Shown here one piece after another: positions 1 to 9,859 of a stretch of DNA of 64,000 nt. A program made the position numbers and the translations under genes. The notes beneath the pieces are model-generated. The model was not told the origin of the DNA, searched no databases, and saw only the letters and a program-made list of their open reading frames with translations. Location: assembly GCF_030812785.1 (NCBI RefSeq), contig NZ_JAUSTJ010000003.1, positions 620,001 to 684,000 on the forward strand, given 5' to 3'. The first letter of the stretch is position 1. The number at the start of each line of letters is the position of its first letter. This DNA comes from Sphingomonas kyeonggiensis (GTDB lineage: Bacteria; Pseudomonadota; Alphaproteobacteria; Sphingomonadales; Sphingomonadaceae).

Positions 1-914
1 GCGGTCTGGCTGTCGAGATTGTGCCAATATGCGAACAGCAAATCGCCGGCGATGCCTGAGGCACCGTCATAGCCGATGCGCAGCTTGGCCTGGTCCTGCG
101 TGGTGGCGGCAGGGCTCTGGGCGGCGAAGATCGGGTTGGTGCCGTTGCCGGGGGCGTTGGCGATCGCCTGGCCGGGGTCGACGATCGCGCCGGTGACCGG
201 GATGCCGATGGCGCCTGCAGGGGCAGGTGTCAGCCCGTACCAGCTCATCGGCTGGCCGTCGTTGCGGAAGTGCCGCCCGGAGAGCCGCGCCGACCAGGGG
301 CCATCCTTCTGCCGCCAACCCAGGCCCGCCTCGCCCGACCAGCCCCAATAGGTGGCGTGGGTGCCGTACTGGTCATAGGGCTCGGCGAGACCCTGGACGG
401 TGGCGAACGCCTCGGTCTTCTCGGGCGAGCGGGTGGTGATGTTGACGATGCCGCCCATCGAATTGCCCGAGTAGCGCGCCGAATAGGGACCGTAGACGAT
501 GTCGAACTGCTCGACCTCGCCGGGGCCGACCACCCCCCATTTGGGCGCGAAGGCGAAGCTGTTGCCGAGGAAGTTCGACACCACGAACCCGTCGACCATC
601 ACCAGTGACCGCGCGCTCTGCATCGAATGGGTGCCGCGGAAGCCGGGTACGCCGTTGGAGTCGCCGGCATAGCGTTTGCGCACGAAGAAATCGGGCGCGT
701 ATTTCATCAGATCCTCGACATTCTGGGCGTTGATGCCGGCGAATTGTTCGTCACCCAGGCTCACCGAGAGCCCGCGCGGATCGATGCTGATCGGCGCATC
801 CTTCTGGCCGATGACGAGGATGGAGGGTTCGTCCTGCGCCTCCTGGGCGAGGGCAGGGGCGGCAATGCAAAGCAGCGGCAGCGCGGCAATGCGCGCGCGG
901 CGGTATGAAGACAT
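1..914 (-). CDS. TonB-dependent receptor, N-terminal part (cut by window edge)
   Basis: The frame opens with ATG at 914 and runs off the left edge after about 304 codons without a stop. The product starts with a signal peptide (MSSYRRARIAALPLLCIAAP, cleavage near ALA-QE). A plug domain follows, with the usual features: a short TonB-box-like stretch (PSILVIGQ), NVEDLMKYAPDFFVRKR, GFRGTHS, MVDGF, and EQFDIVYGPYSARYSGNSMGG followed by VNITTRSPE. The beta-barrel begins after this and is incomplete. The gene lies 31 bp downstream of the DUF2946 gene on the same strand, so the two probably form an operon. DUF2946 proteins often sit beside receptors linked to copper or other metals, so a metal or metal-chelate substrate is a reasonable guess, but nothing in the visible part proves it. 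Confidence 0.9.
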   Translation of the reverse strand, partial: MSSYRRARIAALPLLCIAAPALAQEAQDEPSILVIGQKDAPISIDPRGLSVSLGDEQFAGINAQNVEDLMKYAPDFFVRKRYAGDSNGVPGFRGTHSMQSARSLVMVDGFVVSNFLGNSFAFAPKWGVVGPGEVEQFDIVYGPYSARYSGNSMGGIVNITTRSPEKTEAFATVQGLAEPYDQYGTHATYWGWSGEAGLGWRQKDGPWSARLSGRHFRNDGQPMSWYGLTPAPAGAIGIPVTGAIVDPGQAIANAPGNGTNPIFAAQSPAATTQDQAKLRIGYDGASGIAGDLLFAYWHNLDSQT

Positions 915-945
915 GGGATTTCACCTGAACGAGGAAAGACGCGGT

Positions 946-1344
946 TCAGGTGCGGGAAGGCGGTCCTCGAAGGGGCGGCCGGGCGAAGGCGCGGCGACGC
1001 ACCACGGGCTGCGCGACGGGCGCGAAGCCCAAGGCGAGGAGGAAGGCGATCGCGGCAAGCAGCAGCACCGGATCGGTGCCGCCGAGCATGGCATGGCCGA
1101 GCCCCGACCAGGCGCAATCCTGCTTGCCGCTGTCGGGGGTCTTGGCGTGGTCGGGGTCCATCGGAATGTCGATGGTCATCGTCGCGGGGCCGTTGCCGTC
1201 GCAGATCGCCATGGTCAGCGTCTTGCCGCCGGTTTCGGCGAGCATGTAGCCGGCGGGCACGAGCGCCTTCACCGCCAGCGCCATGGCGATCAGCCACAAT
1301 GCCAGACAGCGATGTTCTTTCAGGAAGACGCGCCATGCCCCCAT
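946..1344 (-). CDS. DUF2946 family small membrane protein
   Basis: A 132-residue protein starting at ATG 1344. It has an N-terminal hydrophobic helix (LALWLIAMALAVKALVPAGYM), a loop with acidic residues, His and Cys (PMDPDHAKTPDSGKQDCAWS), a second hydrophobic stretch (DPVLLLAAIAFLLALGFAP) and a basic tail. This two-helix layout with a potentially metal-binding central loop matches the DUF2946 family, which has no established biochemical function. It is the first gene of a two-gene unit with the TonB-dependent receptor downstream. The pairing suggests a helper role in metal-related uptake; this is inference. Confidence 0.7.
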   Translation of the reverse strand: MGAWRVFLKEHRCLALWLIAMALAVKALVPAGYMLAETGGKTLTMAICDGNGPATMTIDIPMDPDHAKTPDSGKQDCAWSGLGHAMLGGTDPVLLLAAIAFLLALGFAPVAQPVVRRRAFARPPLRGPPSRT

Positions 1345-1426
1345 GGACGGTCGGGCTACGCCGTTCGGGGCGAGCTGTCATCAGCGTAATCGCGAAGGCG
1401 GGCTGGGCATTTTGTCCCACACCTCC

Positions 1427-1507
1427 GTCATCCCCGCGAAGGCGGGGATCCAGAGTCACAAGGGACGTCGCTCTGCTACCCTGGATCCCCGCCTTTGCGG
1501 GGATGAC
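1427..1507. repeat. Bounded palindrome, family A (GTCATCCCCGCGAAGGCGGGGATCC)
   Basis: An 81-bp element with mirrored ends: GTCATCCCCGCGAAGGCG at the left and its near reverse complement ending GCGGGGATGAC at the right. Each end is itself a small hairpin (CCCCGC/GCGGGG). It lies between the leftward DUF2946 gene and the rightward asparaginase-domain gene. Translated, it gives the familiar spurious IPAKAGIQ-like peptides, which should not be annotated as protein. Confidence 0.9.
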
Positions 1508-1563
1508 GAATGAAAGGAGGCGCGGGGATGACGCTGCGAACGAACCGGCGTAAGGGGCCGCGC

Positions 1564-2058
1564 ATGACCAGCACCCAGCCCATCCTCGTGCTCACCACCG
1601 GCGGCACGATCGACAAGCAATATTTCGACGCCTCGAGCCAGTACACGATCGTCGGCACCGTGGTGACGCGGCTGCTCGAGCTCGGCCGGGTGCTGCATCC
1701 CTTCCAGGTCGAGGAAGTGATGCGCAAGGACAGCCTGGAGATGGACGACGCCGATCGTGCGAAGATCGCCGCCCGCGTCGCCGCTTCGGATGCTGCACGG
1801 ATCCTCATCACCCATGGCACCGACACGATGACCGAGACCGCCAAGGCGCTGGCCGGGATCGCGGGCAAGACCATCGTGCTGGCCGGCGCGCTGGCGCCGG
1901 CGCGCTTCGCCGAGAGCGACGCGACCTTCAACCTGGGTATGGCCTTCGCCACGGTGCAGGTTGCGCAGCCTGGTGTTTACATCACCATGAACGGCACCGT
2001 GTTCGAAGCCGGCAAGGTGGTGAAGGACCGCGAAGCGGGGCGGTTCGTCGAGCTCTAA
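1564..2058 (+). CDS. Single-domain L-asparaginase-like protein
   Basis: The product is 164 residues from ATG 1564. It carries both threonine motifs of the type I/II L-asparaginase N-terminal domain: TTGGTID (residues 11-17) and THGTDTM (83-89). Full asparaginases have about 320-350 residues, with a C-terminal domain that completes the active site of a partner subunit; that domain is absent here and the frame ends cleanly at 2058. Such stand-alone domains are annotated as asparaginase-domain proteins in many proteobacteria, so this is probably a family in its own right and not a fresh truncation. An in-frame upstream ATG at 1510 would add residues coded next to the repeat; the 1564 start gives a normal N-terminus. 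Activity on asparagine is unproven. Confidence 0.8.
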   Translation: MTSTQPILVLTTGGTIDKQYFDASSQYTIVGTVVTRLLELGRVLHPFQVEEVMRKDSLEMDDADRAKIAARVAASDAARILITHGTDTMTETAKALAGIAGKTIVLAGALAPARFAESDATFNLGMAFATVQVAQPGVYITMNGTVFEAGKVVKDREAGRFVEL

Positions 2059-2063
2059 CTTTC

Positions 2064-2165
2064 TTTTCCCCGGCGAAGGCCGGGGCCCAGTCTTGAAAGT
2101 CACGCGCCTTGGCGCGTCTTCGCCGCGTACTGCTTAGTCTGGGCCCCGGCCTTCGCCGGGGAAAA
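2064..2165. repeat. Bounded palindrome, family A variant
   Basis: Inverted ends TTTTCCCCGGCGAAGGCCGG and its reverse complement enclose about 45 bp of unrelated sequence. It lies between the convergent asparaginase-domain gene and hutU and may act as a bidirectional transcription or mRNA end. Confidence 0.85.
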
Positions 2166-2255
2166 GCACTGCGCTGCCATGAGCGTTAGGAGGCGGAACG
2201 TGGTTGCAGCATGCCCCGCCTCCGTCCCTTGCCGTTTCCGGCAAGACCAGACTGC

Positions 2256-3907
<1,652 letters not shown>

Positions 3908-3911
<4 letters not shown>

Positions 3912-4720
3912 TCCGGGGCTCCGGCAAATTCGAGGCAGGCGGTGAGGACGTTGGTCAGGGCCTCGCGCATCGGCGCGGCGCGGGCTTCGGTGTAGGGCGT
4001 GGGCCAATGGGCTTCGTCGAAGGCGGCGGGCTCGTCGATATAGCCGCGGCAGGCCAGCTCCATCTGGATGGCGTGGACGCCCTGCTCGGGGCGGCCATAA
4101 TGGCGCGTGGTCCAGCCGCCGCGGAAGCGGCCGTCGGTCACCCGGCTCCAGGGTGTCGCGGCGCAGGCGGCCTCGACCGCGCGGGCGAGGGCGGGCGCAC
4201 AGGTGGTGCCGCCATTGGTGCCGATGTTGAACTGGGGCAGCTCGCCATCGAACAGCCGGGGGACATGGCTGCGGATCGAGTGCGCGTCGTAGAGGACGAT
4301 TTTGGGGTGGATCGCGCGGAGGCGGGCGATCTCGACCTCGATCGCGGCATGGTACGGATCGAAATAATGCTCGCGCCGCCAGGCGATGTTCGCGGCGTCG
4401 GGCATGTCGTCGCGGTAGAGCGGGTCACCGTCGAAGGTGGTGGTCGGGCAGAGTTCCGTGGTCGCCTGACCCGGGTAGAGCGAGGCGCCCGAGGGATCGC
4501 GGTTCACGTCGATGACGCTGCGGGAGATGGTGGTGCGGATGGTCGTGGCACCCAGCCCGGCGGCAAAGTCGTAGAGCCGGTGAATCCACCAGTCCGCGTC
4601 CTTGGTCGCCAGCCAGGGCGAAACAAAACGGTTCTTCAGATCGTGAAGCAGGTCCGTCCCGGTATGCGGGAAGGCGACGATCAGCGGCGCCTCGCCGCGA
4701 TGGATCTCCAGCCAGCTCAT
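3908..4720 (-). CDS. hutG: N-formylglutamate deformylase
   Basis: Hydrolyses N-formyl-L-glutamate to glutamate and formate, the last step of the five-step histidine pathway. The 270-residue product has family motifs: FPHTGTDLL near the N-terminus, DVNRDPSGASLYPGQ, YDAHSIRSH and NIGTNGGTTC (probable metal and substrate contacts). It overlaps hutH by ATGA upstream and hutU by ATGA downstream. The partner enzyme that makes its substrate, HutF, is encoded in the divergent arm, so the pathway is internally consistent and does not need formiminoglutamase. Confidence 0.96.
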
Positions 4721-6246
4721 GCGACGCCTGGCAGGACGATCCCTGCCGCCTCGGCCACCGTGCCCGCGCGGACCAGCGCGGTGGCGGCTTCGATATCGGG
4801 GTGGAAATGCCGGTCATGGTCGAGCGTCGGCACATCCTGGCGAAGGCGGGCGCGGACGCGCTCCAGCGCCTCGGACGAGGTAAGTCCGGCATGGAAGTCG
4901 CAGCCCTGCGCGGCGGCGAGCAGCTCGATGCCGATCACCCCGGCACAGTTCGCCGCCATGTCGAGCAGGCGGCGGGCACCGTGCGCGGCCATCGAGACAT
5001 GGTCCTCCTGGTTAGCCGAGGTCGGGATCGAATCGACGCTGGCCGGAGTGGCGCGCTGCTTGTTCTCGGAGACGAGCGCCGCGGCGGTCACCTGGGGGAT
5101 CATGAAGCCCGAGTTGAGGCCCGGCTGGGGCGTGAGGAAGGCGGGCAGGTTGGAGAGGGCAGGATCGACCAGCATGGCGATGCGACGCTCGGCAATCGAG
5201 CCGATCTCGCAGATCGCCAGCGCGATCATGTCCGCGGCGAAGGCGACCGGCTCGGCGTGGAAATTGCCGCCCGACAGCGCCTCGTCGGTATCGGGGAAGA
5301 TCAGCGGGTTGTCGCTGACGCCGTTCGCCTCGGTCTCCAGCGTCGTGCCGGCCTGGCGGAGCAGGTCGAGCACCGCGCCCATCACCTGGGGCTGGCAGCG
5401 CAGGCAATAGGGGTCCTGGACGCGCGGATCATTGTCGCGGTGCGAGGCGCGGATCGCCGAGCCGGCCATCAGCGTGCGCAGCGTCTCGCCAACCGCGATC
5501 TGGCCGGGGTGGCGGCGCAGCTGGTGGATGCGCGGGTCGAAGGGGGCGTCGGTGCCCTTCGCCGCCTCGGTCGACAGCGCGCCGGTGACCAGCGCAGCCT
5601 GGAACAAAGTCTCGGTCTCGAACAAGGCGGCAAGGGCATTGGCGGTGGAGAATTGGGTGCCGTTGAGCAGTGCCAGGCCTTCCTTGGGGCCGAGCGTTAC
5701 GGGCGCGAGGCCGGCTTCGGCCAGCGCCTGTTCGGCGGGAAGCACATGGCCATCCACTTCGATCGAGCCGACCCCGATCATTGTCGCTGCCATGTGCGAG
5801 AGCGGGGCGAGGTCGCCGCTGGCACCGACCGAGCCTTGGCTCGGTACCACGGGGGTGAGCCCCTTGGCGAGCATCGCTTCGAGCAGCTGGACGGTGGCCG
5901 GCTGCACGCCCGAGGCGCCCTGGGCCAGGCTGGCGAGCTTGAGCGCCATCATCAGCCGGACGACCGGGGCAGGCGAGGGGGCGCCGATGCCGGCGGCATG
6001 GCTCAGCACGATGTTGCGCTGGAGCGTGGCGAGGTCCTCGGCCTCGATCTTCACGCTGGCGAGCTTTCCGAAGCCGGTGTTGATTCCATAGACCGGTTCG
6101 CCATGCGCGAGGATGCGCGCGACTGCGGCGGCGCTCTCCGCGATGCGCGGGGCGGATGCGGGATCGAGCTTCGGCACCGCGCCGCGCCAGATTGCGCGCC
6201 ATTCGGCCAGCGGCACGTCGCCGGGGATCAGCAGGATTTCGGTCAT
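4717..6246 (-). CDS. hutH: Histidine ammonia-lyase
   Basis: Removes ammonia from L-histidine to give trans-urocanate. The product is 509 residues from ATG 6246. GSVGASGDLAPLSH contains Ala142-Ser143-Gly144, which cyclises to the MIO electrophile, at the same numbering as in Pseudomonas HutH. Other family blocks are YGINTGFGKL, LLNGTQFSTA and the C-terminal NQEDHVSM. The frame stays open upstream to 6825, but that part runs inside hutI in another frame and has no HutH similarity, so the ATG at 6246 that overlaps the hutI stop by four bases is chosen. Confidence 0.97.
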   Translation of the reverse strand: MTEILLIPGDVPLAEWRAIWRGAVPKLDPASAPRIAESAAAVARILAHGEPVYGINTGFGKLASVKIEAEDLATLQRNIVLSHAAGIGAPSPAPVVRLMMALKLASLAQGASGVQPATVQLLEAMLAKGLTPVVPSQGSVGASGDLAPLSHMAATMIGVGSIEVDGHVLPAEQALAEAGLAPVTLGPKEGLALLNGTQFSTANALAALFETETLFQAALVTGALSTEAAKGTDAPFDPRIHQLRRHPGQIAVGETLRTLMAGSAIRASHRDNDPRVQDPYCLRCQPQVMGAVLDLLRQAGTTLETEANGVSDNPLIFPDTDEALSGGNFHAEPVAFAADMIALAICEIGSIAERRIAMLVDPALSNLPAFLTPQPGLNSGFMIPQVTAAALVSENKQRATPASVDSIPTSANQEDHVSMAAHGARRLLDMAANCAGVIGIELLAAAQGCDFHAGLTSSEALERVRARLRQDVPTLDHDRHFHPDIEAATALVRAGTVAEAAGIVLPGVA

Positions 6247-7445
6247 TCGCCCTTCCAGATACCTTTGAAGACTCTGGCATGGAGCGGGTTCAGCCCCATG
6301 CGATAGACAAGCTCGGCCGGCCGCTCGATGTCCCAGATCGCGAGGTCGCAGCTCTTGCCGGGTTCGATGGTGCCGATTTCGGTGTGGAGGCCCAGCGCGC
6401 GCGCCGCTTCGCGGGTCACGCCGGCCAGGCATTCCTCGACGGTGAGGCGGAACAACGTCGCGCCCATGTTCATGACGAGCAGCAGACTGGTCAGCGGGGA
6501 GGTGCCGGGATTGCAGTCGGTGGCGAGCGCGATGGGCACGCCGGCGTTCCGCAGCGCCTGGATCGGCGGCAGCTTGGTCTCGCGGACGAAATAGTACGCA
6601 CCGGGCAGGAGCGTAGCGACGGTGCCGGCCCTGGACATTGCGGTAATGCCTGCATCGTCGAGATATTCGAGATGGTCGGCGGAGAGCGCGCCGTACGAAG
6701 CCGCCAGGGCGGCGCCATGCTGGTTGGAGAGCTGCTCGGCGTGGAGCTTGACGTTCAGGCCATGGGCCTTTGCCGCATCGAAGACCCGCGCGGTCTCCTC
6801 GGGCGTGAAGCCGATTCCCTCGCAAAAGGCGTCGACCGCATCGGCGAGGCCGCCGAGCGCCGGGATCATCTCGTTGCAGACCAGATCGATATAGCCCGCG
6901 CGGTCATCGGTATATTCGGGCGGCAGGGCATGCGCGCCGAGGAAGGTCGTCGCTATCCGAACGCCGCGCTCCTGTCCCAGGGCGCGGGCGGCGCGCAGCA
7001 TCTTCAGCTCGTCATCAAGCGACAGGCCATAGCCGGACTTCACTTCGACCGTGGTCGCACCCTCGGCGATCAGCGCATCGAGCCGGGGGAGGGCGCTCGC
7101 CACCAGCTCCGCCTCGCTGGCTTCGCGGGTGGCGCGCATCGTCGAGACGATTCCGCCGCCGGCCCGGGCGATCTCCTCATAGCTGGCGCCCTGCAGCCGC
7201 AGCTCGAATTCGTGCGCGCGATCGCCGCCATGGACGAGGTGCGTGTGGCAATCGATCAGCCCGGGGGTGATCCAGCGGCCTTCGCAGTCGATCGTCTCGG
7301 CGGCGGCCGGCGCCTCGTGCGCGGGGCCGACCCAGGCGATCCGCCCGTCCTTAGCCGCGACGGCGCCATGCTCGATCGTGCCGAGGCCAGGCCCCGCCAT
7401 CGTTGCGATCCGTGCGTTGGTCCAGAGTCGGTCCATGCCGCGCAT
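6243..7445 (-). CDS. hutI: Imidazolonepropionase
   Basis: Opens the imidazolone ring of 4-imidazolone-5-propionate to give N-formimino-L-glutamate. The 400-residue amidohydrolase-superfamily product has the metal-binding DCHTHLVHGGDRAHEFELR block, SGYGLSLDDELKML, FLGAHALPPEY, LHAEQLSNQHGA and ALATDCNPGTS. ATG 7445 and an in-frame ATG at 7436 are both possible starts; the second gives the more typical MDRLWTN beginning. First gene of the leftward hut operon, with a probable HutC operator only 19-28 bp upstream of the start. Confidence 0.96.
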   Translation of the reverse strand: MRGMDRLWTNARIATMAGPGLGTIEHGAVAAKDGRIAWVGPAHEAPAAAETIDCEGRWITPGLIDCHTHLVHGGDRAHEFELRLQGASYEEIARAGGGIVSTMRATREASEAELVASALPRLDALIAEGATTVEVKSGYGLSLDDELKMLRAARALGQERGVRIATTFLGAHALPPEYTDDRAGYIDLVCNEMIPALGGLADAVDAFCEGIGFTPEETARVFDAAKAHGLNVKLHAEQLSNQHGAALAASYGALSADHLEYLDDAGITAMSRAGTVATLLPGAYYFVRETKLPPIQALRNAGVPIALATDCNPGTSPLTSLLLVMNMGATLFRLTVEECLAGVTREAARALGLHTEIGTIEPGKSCDLAIWDIERPAELVYRMGLNPLHARVFKGIWKGE

Positions 7446-7463
7446 CCTTGCCTGTGGGGCTGG

Positions 7464-7479
7464 TTATGTCTAGACATAA
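7464..7479. promoter_or_regulatory. Probable HutC operator
   Basis: A perfect 16-bp palindrome, TTATGTCTAGACATAA, in the gap between the divergent hutI and hutF arms. Its core GTCTAGAC fits the GTnTAnAC pattern known for the HutC subfamily of GntR regulators, and hutC itself lies in this locus. It is close to the hutI start, as expected for repression of the hutIHGU operon. Confidence 0.8.
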
Positions 7480-7505
7480 TCAAAGGCGCGTCGCACACTT
7501 CAACC

Positions 7506-7583
7506 GTCATCCCGGCGAAAGCCGGGATCTCGTGCGGCTCTTTGCCCGCCTTCGCCTGAGATCCCGGCTTTCGCCGGGATGAC
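7506..7583. repeat. Bounded palindrome, family A
   Basis: GTCATCCCGGCGAAAGCCGG at the left is mirrored by the right end GCTTTCGCCGGGATGAC. Unusually for this family it sits between divergent genes (hutI and hutF), between the HutC palindrome and the hutF start. Confidence 0.9.
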
Positions 7584-7624
7584 GGAAATGGGTGGCGGGA
7601 TGATGGCTATGAGGAAAGCTGGGC

Positions 7625-8965
7625 ATGGATCTCTGGTTCGAAACCGCACTACTCCCCACCGGCTGGGCCGAGCGCGTCACCCTGCGCATCGCCGATGGGC
7701 GCATCGCCGAGGTCCTCCCGAACACCGATCCCACCCCCGACGCCGAGCGCCACCGCGTCGCCATCCCCGGCCTGGGCAATGTCCACAGCCACGGCTTCCA
7801 GCGCGGCATGTCCGGGCTCAGCGAGCGGCGCGGGCGGCCCGATGACGATTTCTGGAGCTGGCGCGAGATCATGTACCGGTTCCTCGACCGGCTCACCCCC
7901 GACGACATCGCCGCGATCACCGCCCAGGCCTATGTCGAGATGCTTGAGACCGGCTATACCCGGGTCGGCGAGTTCCATTATCTCCACAACGACGTGGACG
8001 GCGCCCGCTATGCCGATCCGGCCGAGACCGCCGGCGCGATCGTCCACGCCGCCGCGCAGACCGGCATCGGCCTGACCCTGCTTCCTGTCTTCTACGCGCA
8101 TAGCGATTTCGGCGGGAAGGACCCCAAGCCCGGCCAGCGCCGCTTCCTTTCGGACGTCGATGGTTTCGCGAAGCTGGTCGAGGCGAGCCGCGACAAGCTT
8201 CCCGCCGATGCCGTGCTCGGCGTCGCCCCGCACTCGCTGCGTGCCGTCACGCCCGAGGAGCTGGCGGCCGTCACCGCGCTCACCGACGGCCCGATCCACA
8301 TCCACGCCGCCGAGCAGGTCAAGGAAGTCCAGGCCTGCGAACAGTGGAGCGGCGCGCGCCCGGTCGAGTGGTTGCTCCACAATGCCGGGGTCGACGTGCG
8401 CTGGACGCTGATCCACGCGACGCACCTCAACGCCTCCGAGACCGACAGGCTCGCCCGATCCGGCGCGGTCGCCGGCCTGTGTCCGGTCACCGAGGCCAAT
8501 CTCGGCGACGGCATCTTCCCCGCCGAGGCCTATCTCGCCGCCGGCGGGCGGATCGCCACCGGCACCGATTCCAACATCCAGATCGATGCGGTGTACGAGC
8601 TGCGCTCGATCGAATATTCGCAGCGCCTGTCGCTGCGCCGCCGCGCGATCCTCTCGCCCGAGGGGGCATCGGTCGGCGAGACGCTGTTCGGCGCGGCGCT
8701 TGCCGGTGCGGGGCAGGCGCTGGGCGTCGCGACCGGTATTGCGCCCGGCGCCCCGGCCGATATCGTGAGCCTGAACATGGACCATCCGAGCTTCGCCGGC
8801 GCTTCCGCCGATACAATCCTCGATCGCTGGATCTTCGCCGGCCGCGCCGGCGCGATCGACTGCGTCTGGCGTGCCGGCCAGTTGCAAGTCGTTCGCGGCA
8901 GGCACCACGCGGGCGAGGTTATTGCTAATCATTATCACAAAATCCTGGGGCGCCTGCTCGGGTGA
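7625..8965 (+). CDS. hutF: Formimidoylglutamate deiminase
   Basis: Converts N-formimino-L-glutamate to N-formyl-L-glutamate and ammonia; HutG then finishes the pathway. The 446-residue amidohydrolase has the metal site NVHSHGFQRGM, HSLRAV, HIHAAEQVKEV and GTDSNIQID. The insertion DDFWSWREIMYRFLDRLTPD after the HxH motif is typical of HutF. The stop overlaps the GTG start of hutC by four bases. It forms the rightward hut arm with hutC. Confidence 0.96.
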   Translation: MDLWFETALLPTGWAERVTLRIADGRIAEVLPNTDPTPDAERHRVAIPGLGNVHSHGFQRGMSGLSERRGRPDDDFWSWREIMYRFLDRLTPDDIAAITAQAYVEMLETGYTRVGEFHYLHNDVDGARYADPAETAGAIVHAAAQTGIGLTLLPVFYAHSDFGGKDPKPGQRRFLSDVDGFAKLVEASRDKLPADAVLGVAPHSLRAVTPEELAAVTALTDGPIHIHAAEQVKEVQACEQWSGARPVEWLLHNAGVDVRWTLIHATHLNASETDRLARSGAVAGLCPVTEANLGDGIFPAEAYLAAGGRIATGTDSNIQIDAVYELRSIEYSQRLSLRRRAILSPEGASVGETLFGAALAGAGQALGVATGIAPGAPADIVSLNMDHPSFAGASADTILDRWIFAGRAGAIDCVWRAGQLQVVRGRHHAGEVIANHYHKILGRLLG

Positions 8966-9654
8966 CGCTGCAGGAACGCATCCGCTCGGACATCGAGGAG
9001 CGCATCCGCTCGGGGGAATTGCGCCCCGGCGACCGCATCCCGTTCGAGCACGAACTGGTCGCGCACTATGGCTGCGCCCGCGCCACGGTCAGCAAGGCGC
9101 TGGAGCGGCTTGCCCATGCCGGGCTGATCGAGCGGCGGCGCAAGGTCGGCTCCTTCGTCGCGCATCCCCAGGTCCATGCCGCGGTGCTCGAAGTGCCCGA
9201 TCTCGCCCAGCTGATCGCGGCGCGCGGCGAGGCATATCGCTGGGAGCTCGATACCTGCCGGGTGGTCAACCGCGATGCCGATATCGAAGTCTCGGGCATC
9301 CCGGCGCCGGCGCTGCTGATCGAGGGCGTGCACTTCGCCGGCGGCCAGCCCTTCGCGATGGAGCGCCGGCTGATCGCGCTCGACACCGTGCCGGTTCCCC
9401 GCGCCGACACGTTCGAGAGCGAGGCGCCCGGCTCCTGGCTGCTCCACCACGTCCCCTGGACCGATGCGCGTCACCGCATCCGCGCGGTTCCGGCCGGCGG
9501 GGCGCTGGCCAAAAGGCTCAGGCTCGACGCGCATGCCGCCTGCCTCCAGGTCGAGCGCTGGACCTGGCGGACGGGCAGGGCGGTGACCTTCGTCCGCCAG
9601 ACCTTCCCGGGCGACCGCTACGACCTGGTCGCGGAGTTCACGCCGGGGGGATAG
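8962..9654 (+). CDS. hutC: Histidine utilisation repressor, GntR family
   Basis: A 230-residue GntR regulator of the HutC subfamily starting at GTG 8962. Residues about 1-70 form a winged helix-turn-helix (IEERIRSGELRPGDRIPFEH, CARATVSKALERLAHAGLIER); the rest matches the UTRA ligand domain, which in HutC binds urocanate. In characterised systems urocanate releases HutC from hut promoters. The palindrome at 7464 is the likely target. The GTG overlaps the hutF stop (GTGA), so the repressor is co-translated with a pathway enzyme. Confidence 0.95.
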   Translation: MTLQERIRSDIEERIRSGELRPGDRIPFEHELVAHYGCARATVSKALERLAHAGLIERRRKVGSFVAHPQVHAAVLEVPDLAQLIAARGEAYRWELDTCRVVNRDADIEVSGIPAPALLIEGVHFAGGQPFAMERRLIALDTVPVPRADTFESEAPGSWLLHHVPWTDARHRIRAVPAGGALAKRLRLDAHAACLQVERWTWRTGRAVTFVRQTFPGDRYDLVAEFTPGG

Positions 9655-9683
9655 TTCTCGACCGCCGGCAATGATGTTCGATC

Positions 9684-9792
9684 GTCATCCCCGCGAAAGC
9701 GGGGACCCATCTCCTGAACTCTCCCCGGTTACAGCGGCGGTTGTACTTCCTGATTTCTCTCCGAGATGGGCCCCCGCTTTCGCGGGGGTGAC
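9684..9792. repeat. Bounded palindrome, family A
   Basis: Outer arms GTCATCCCCGCGAAAGCGGG and its reverse complement, with inner arms CCCATCTC and GAGATGGG, enclosing about 50 bp. It lies between hutC and the LysR gene and marks the border between the hut and D-glutamate loci. Confidence 0.9.
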
Positions 9793-9859
9793 GGCGGGTC
9801 GGGAAATTTGCCCCAAAGCGGGGCCTTCCCCTTTTCGCGCAGTTCGATAGGCTGGCGCG

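Noticed and set aside
1283..1513. Small frame with the peptide VIPAKAGIQ and LDPRLCGDD
   Set aside because: It is a translation of the bounded palindrome; the same peptide type arises from other copies in the window.
6247..6825. Upstream extension of hutH
   Set aside because: The extension lies in hutI in another frame, has no similarity to HutH, and the ATG at 6246 overlaps the hutI stop as expected for the operon.
8919..8930. TTATTGCTAATC shared with 55380-55391 upstream of the LacI gene
   Set aside because: Only two copies, one inside the hutF coding end, with no symmetry; likely chance.
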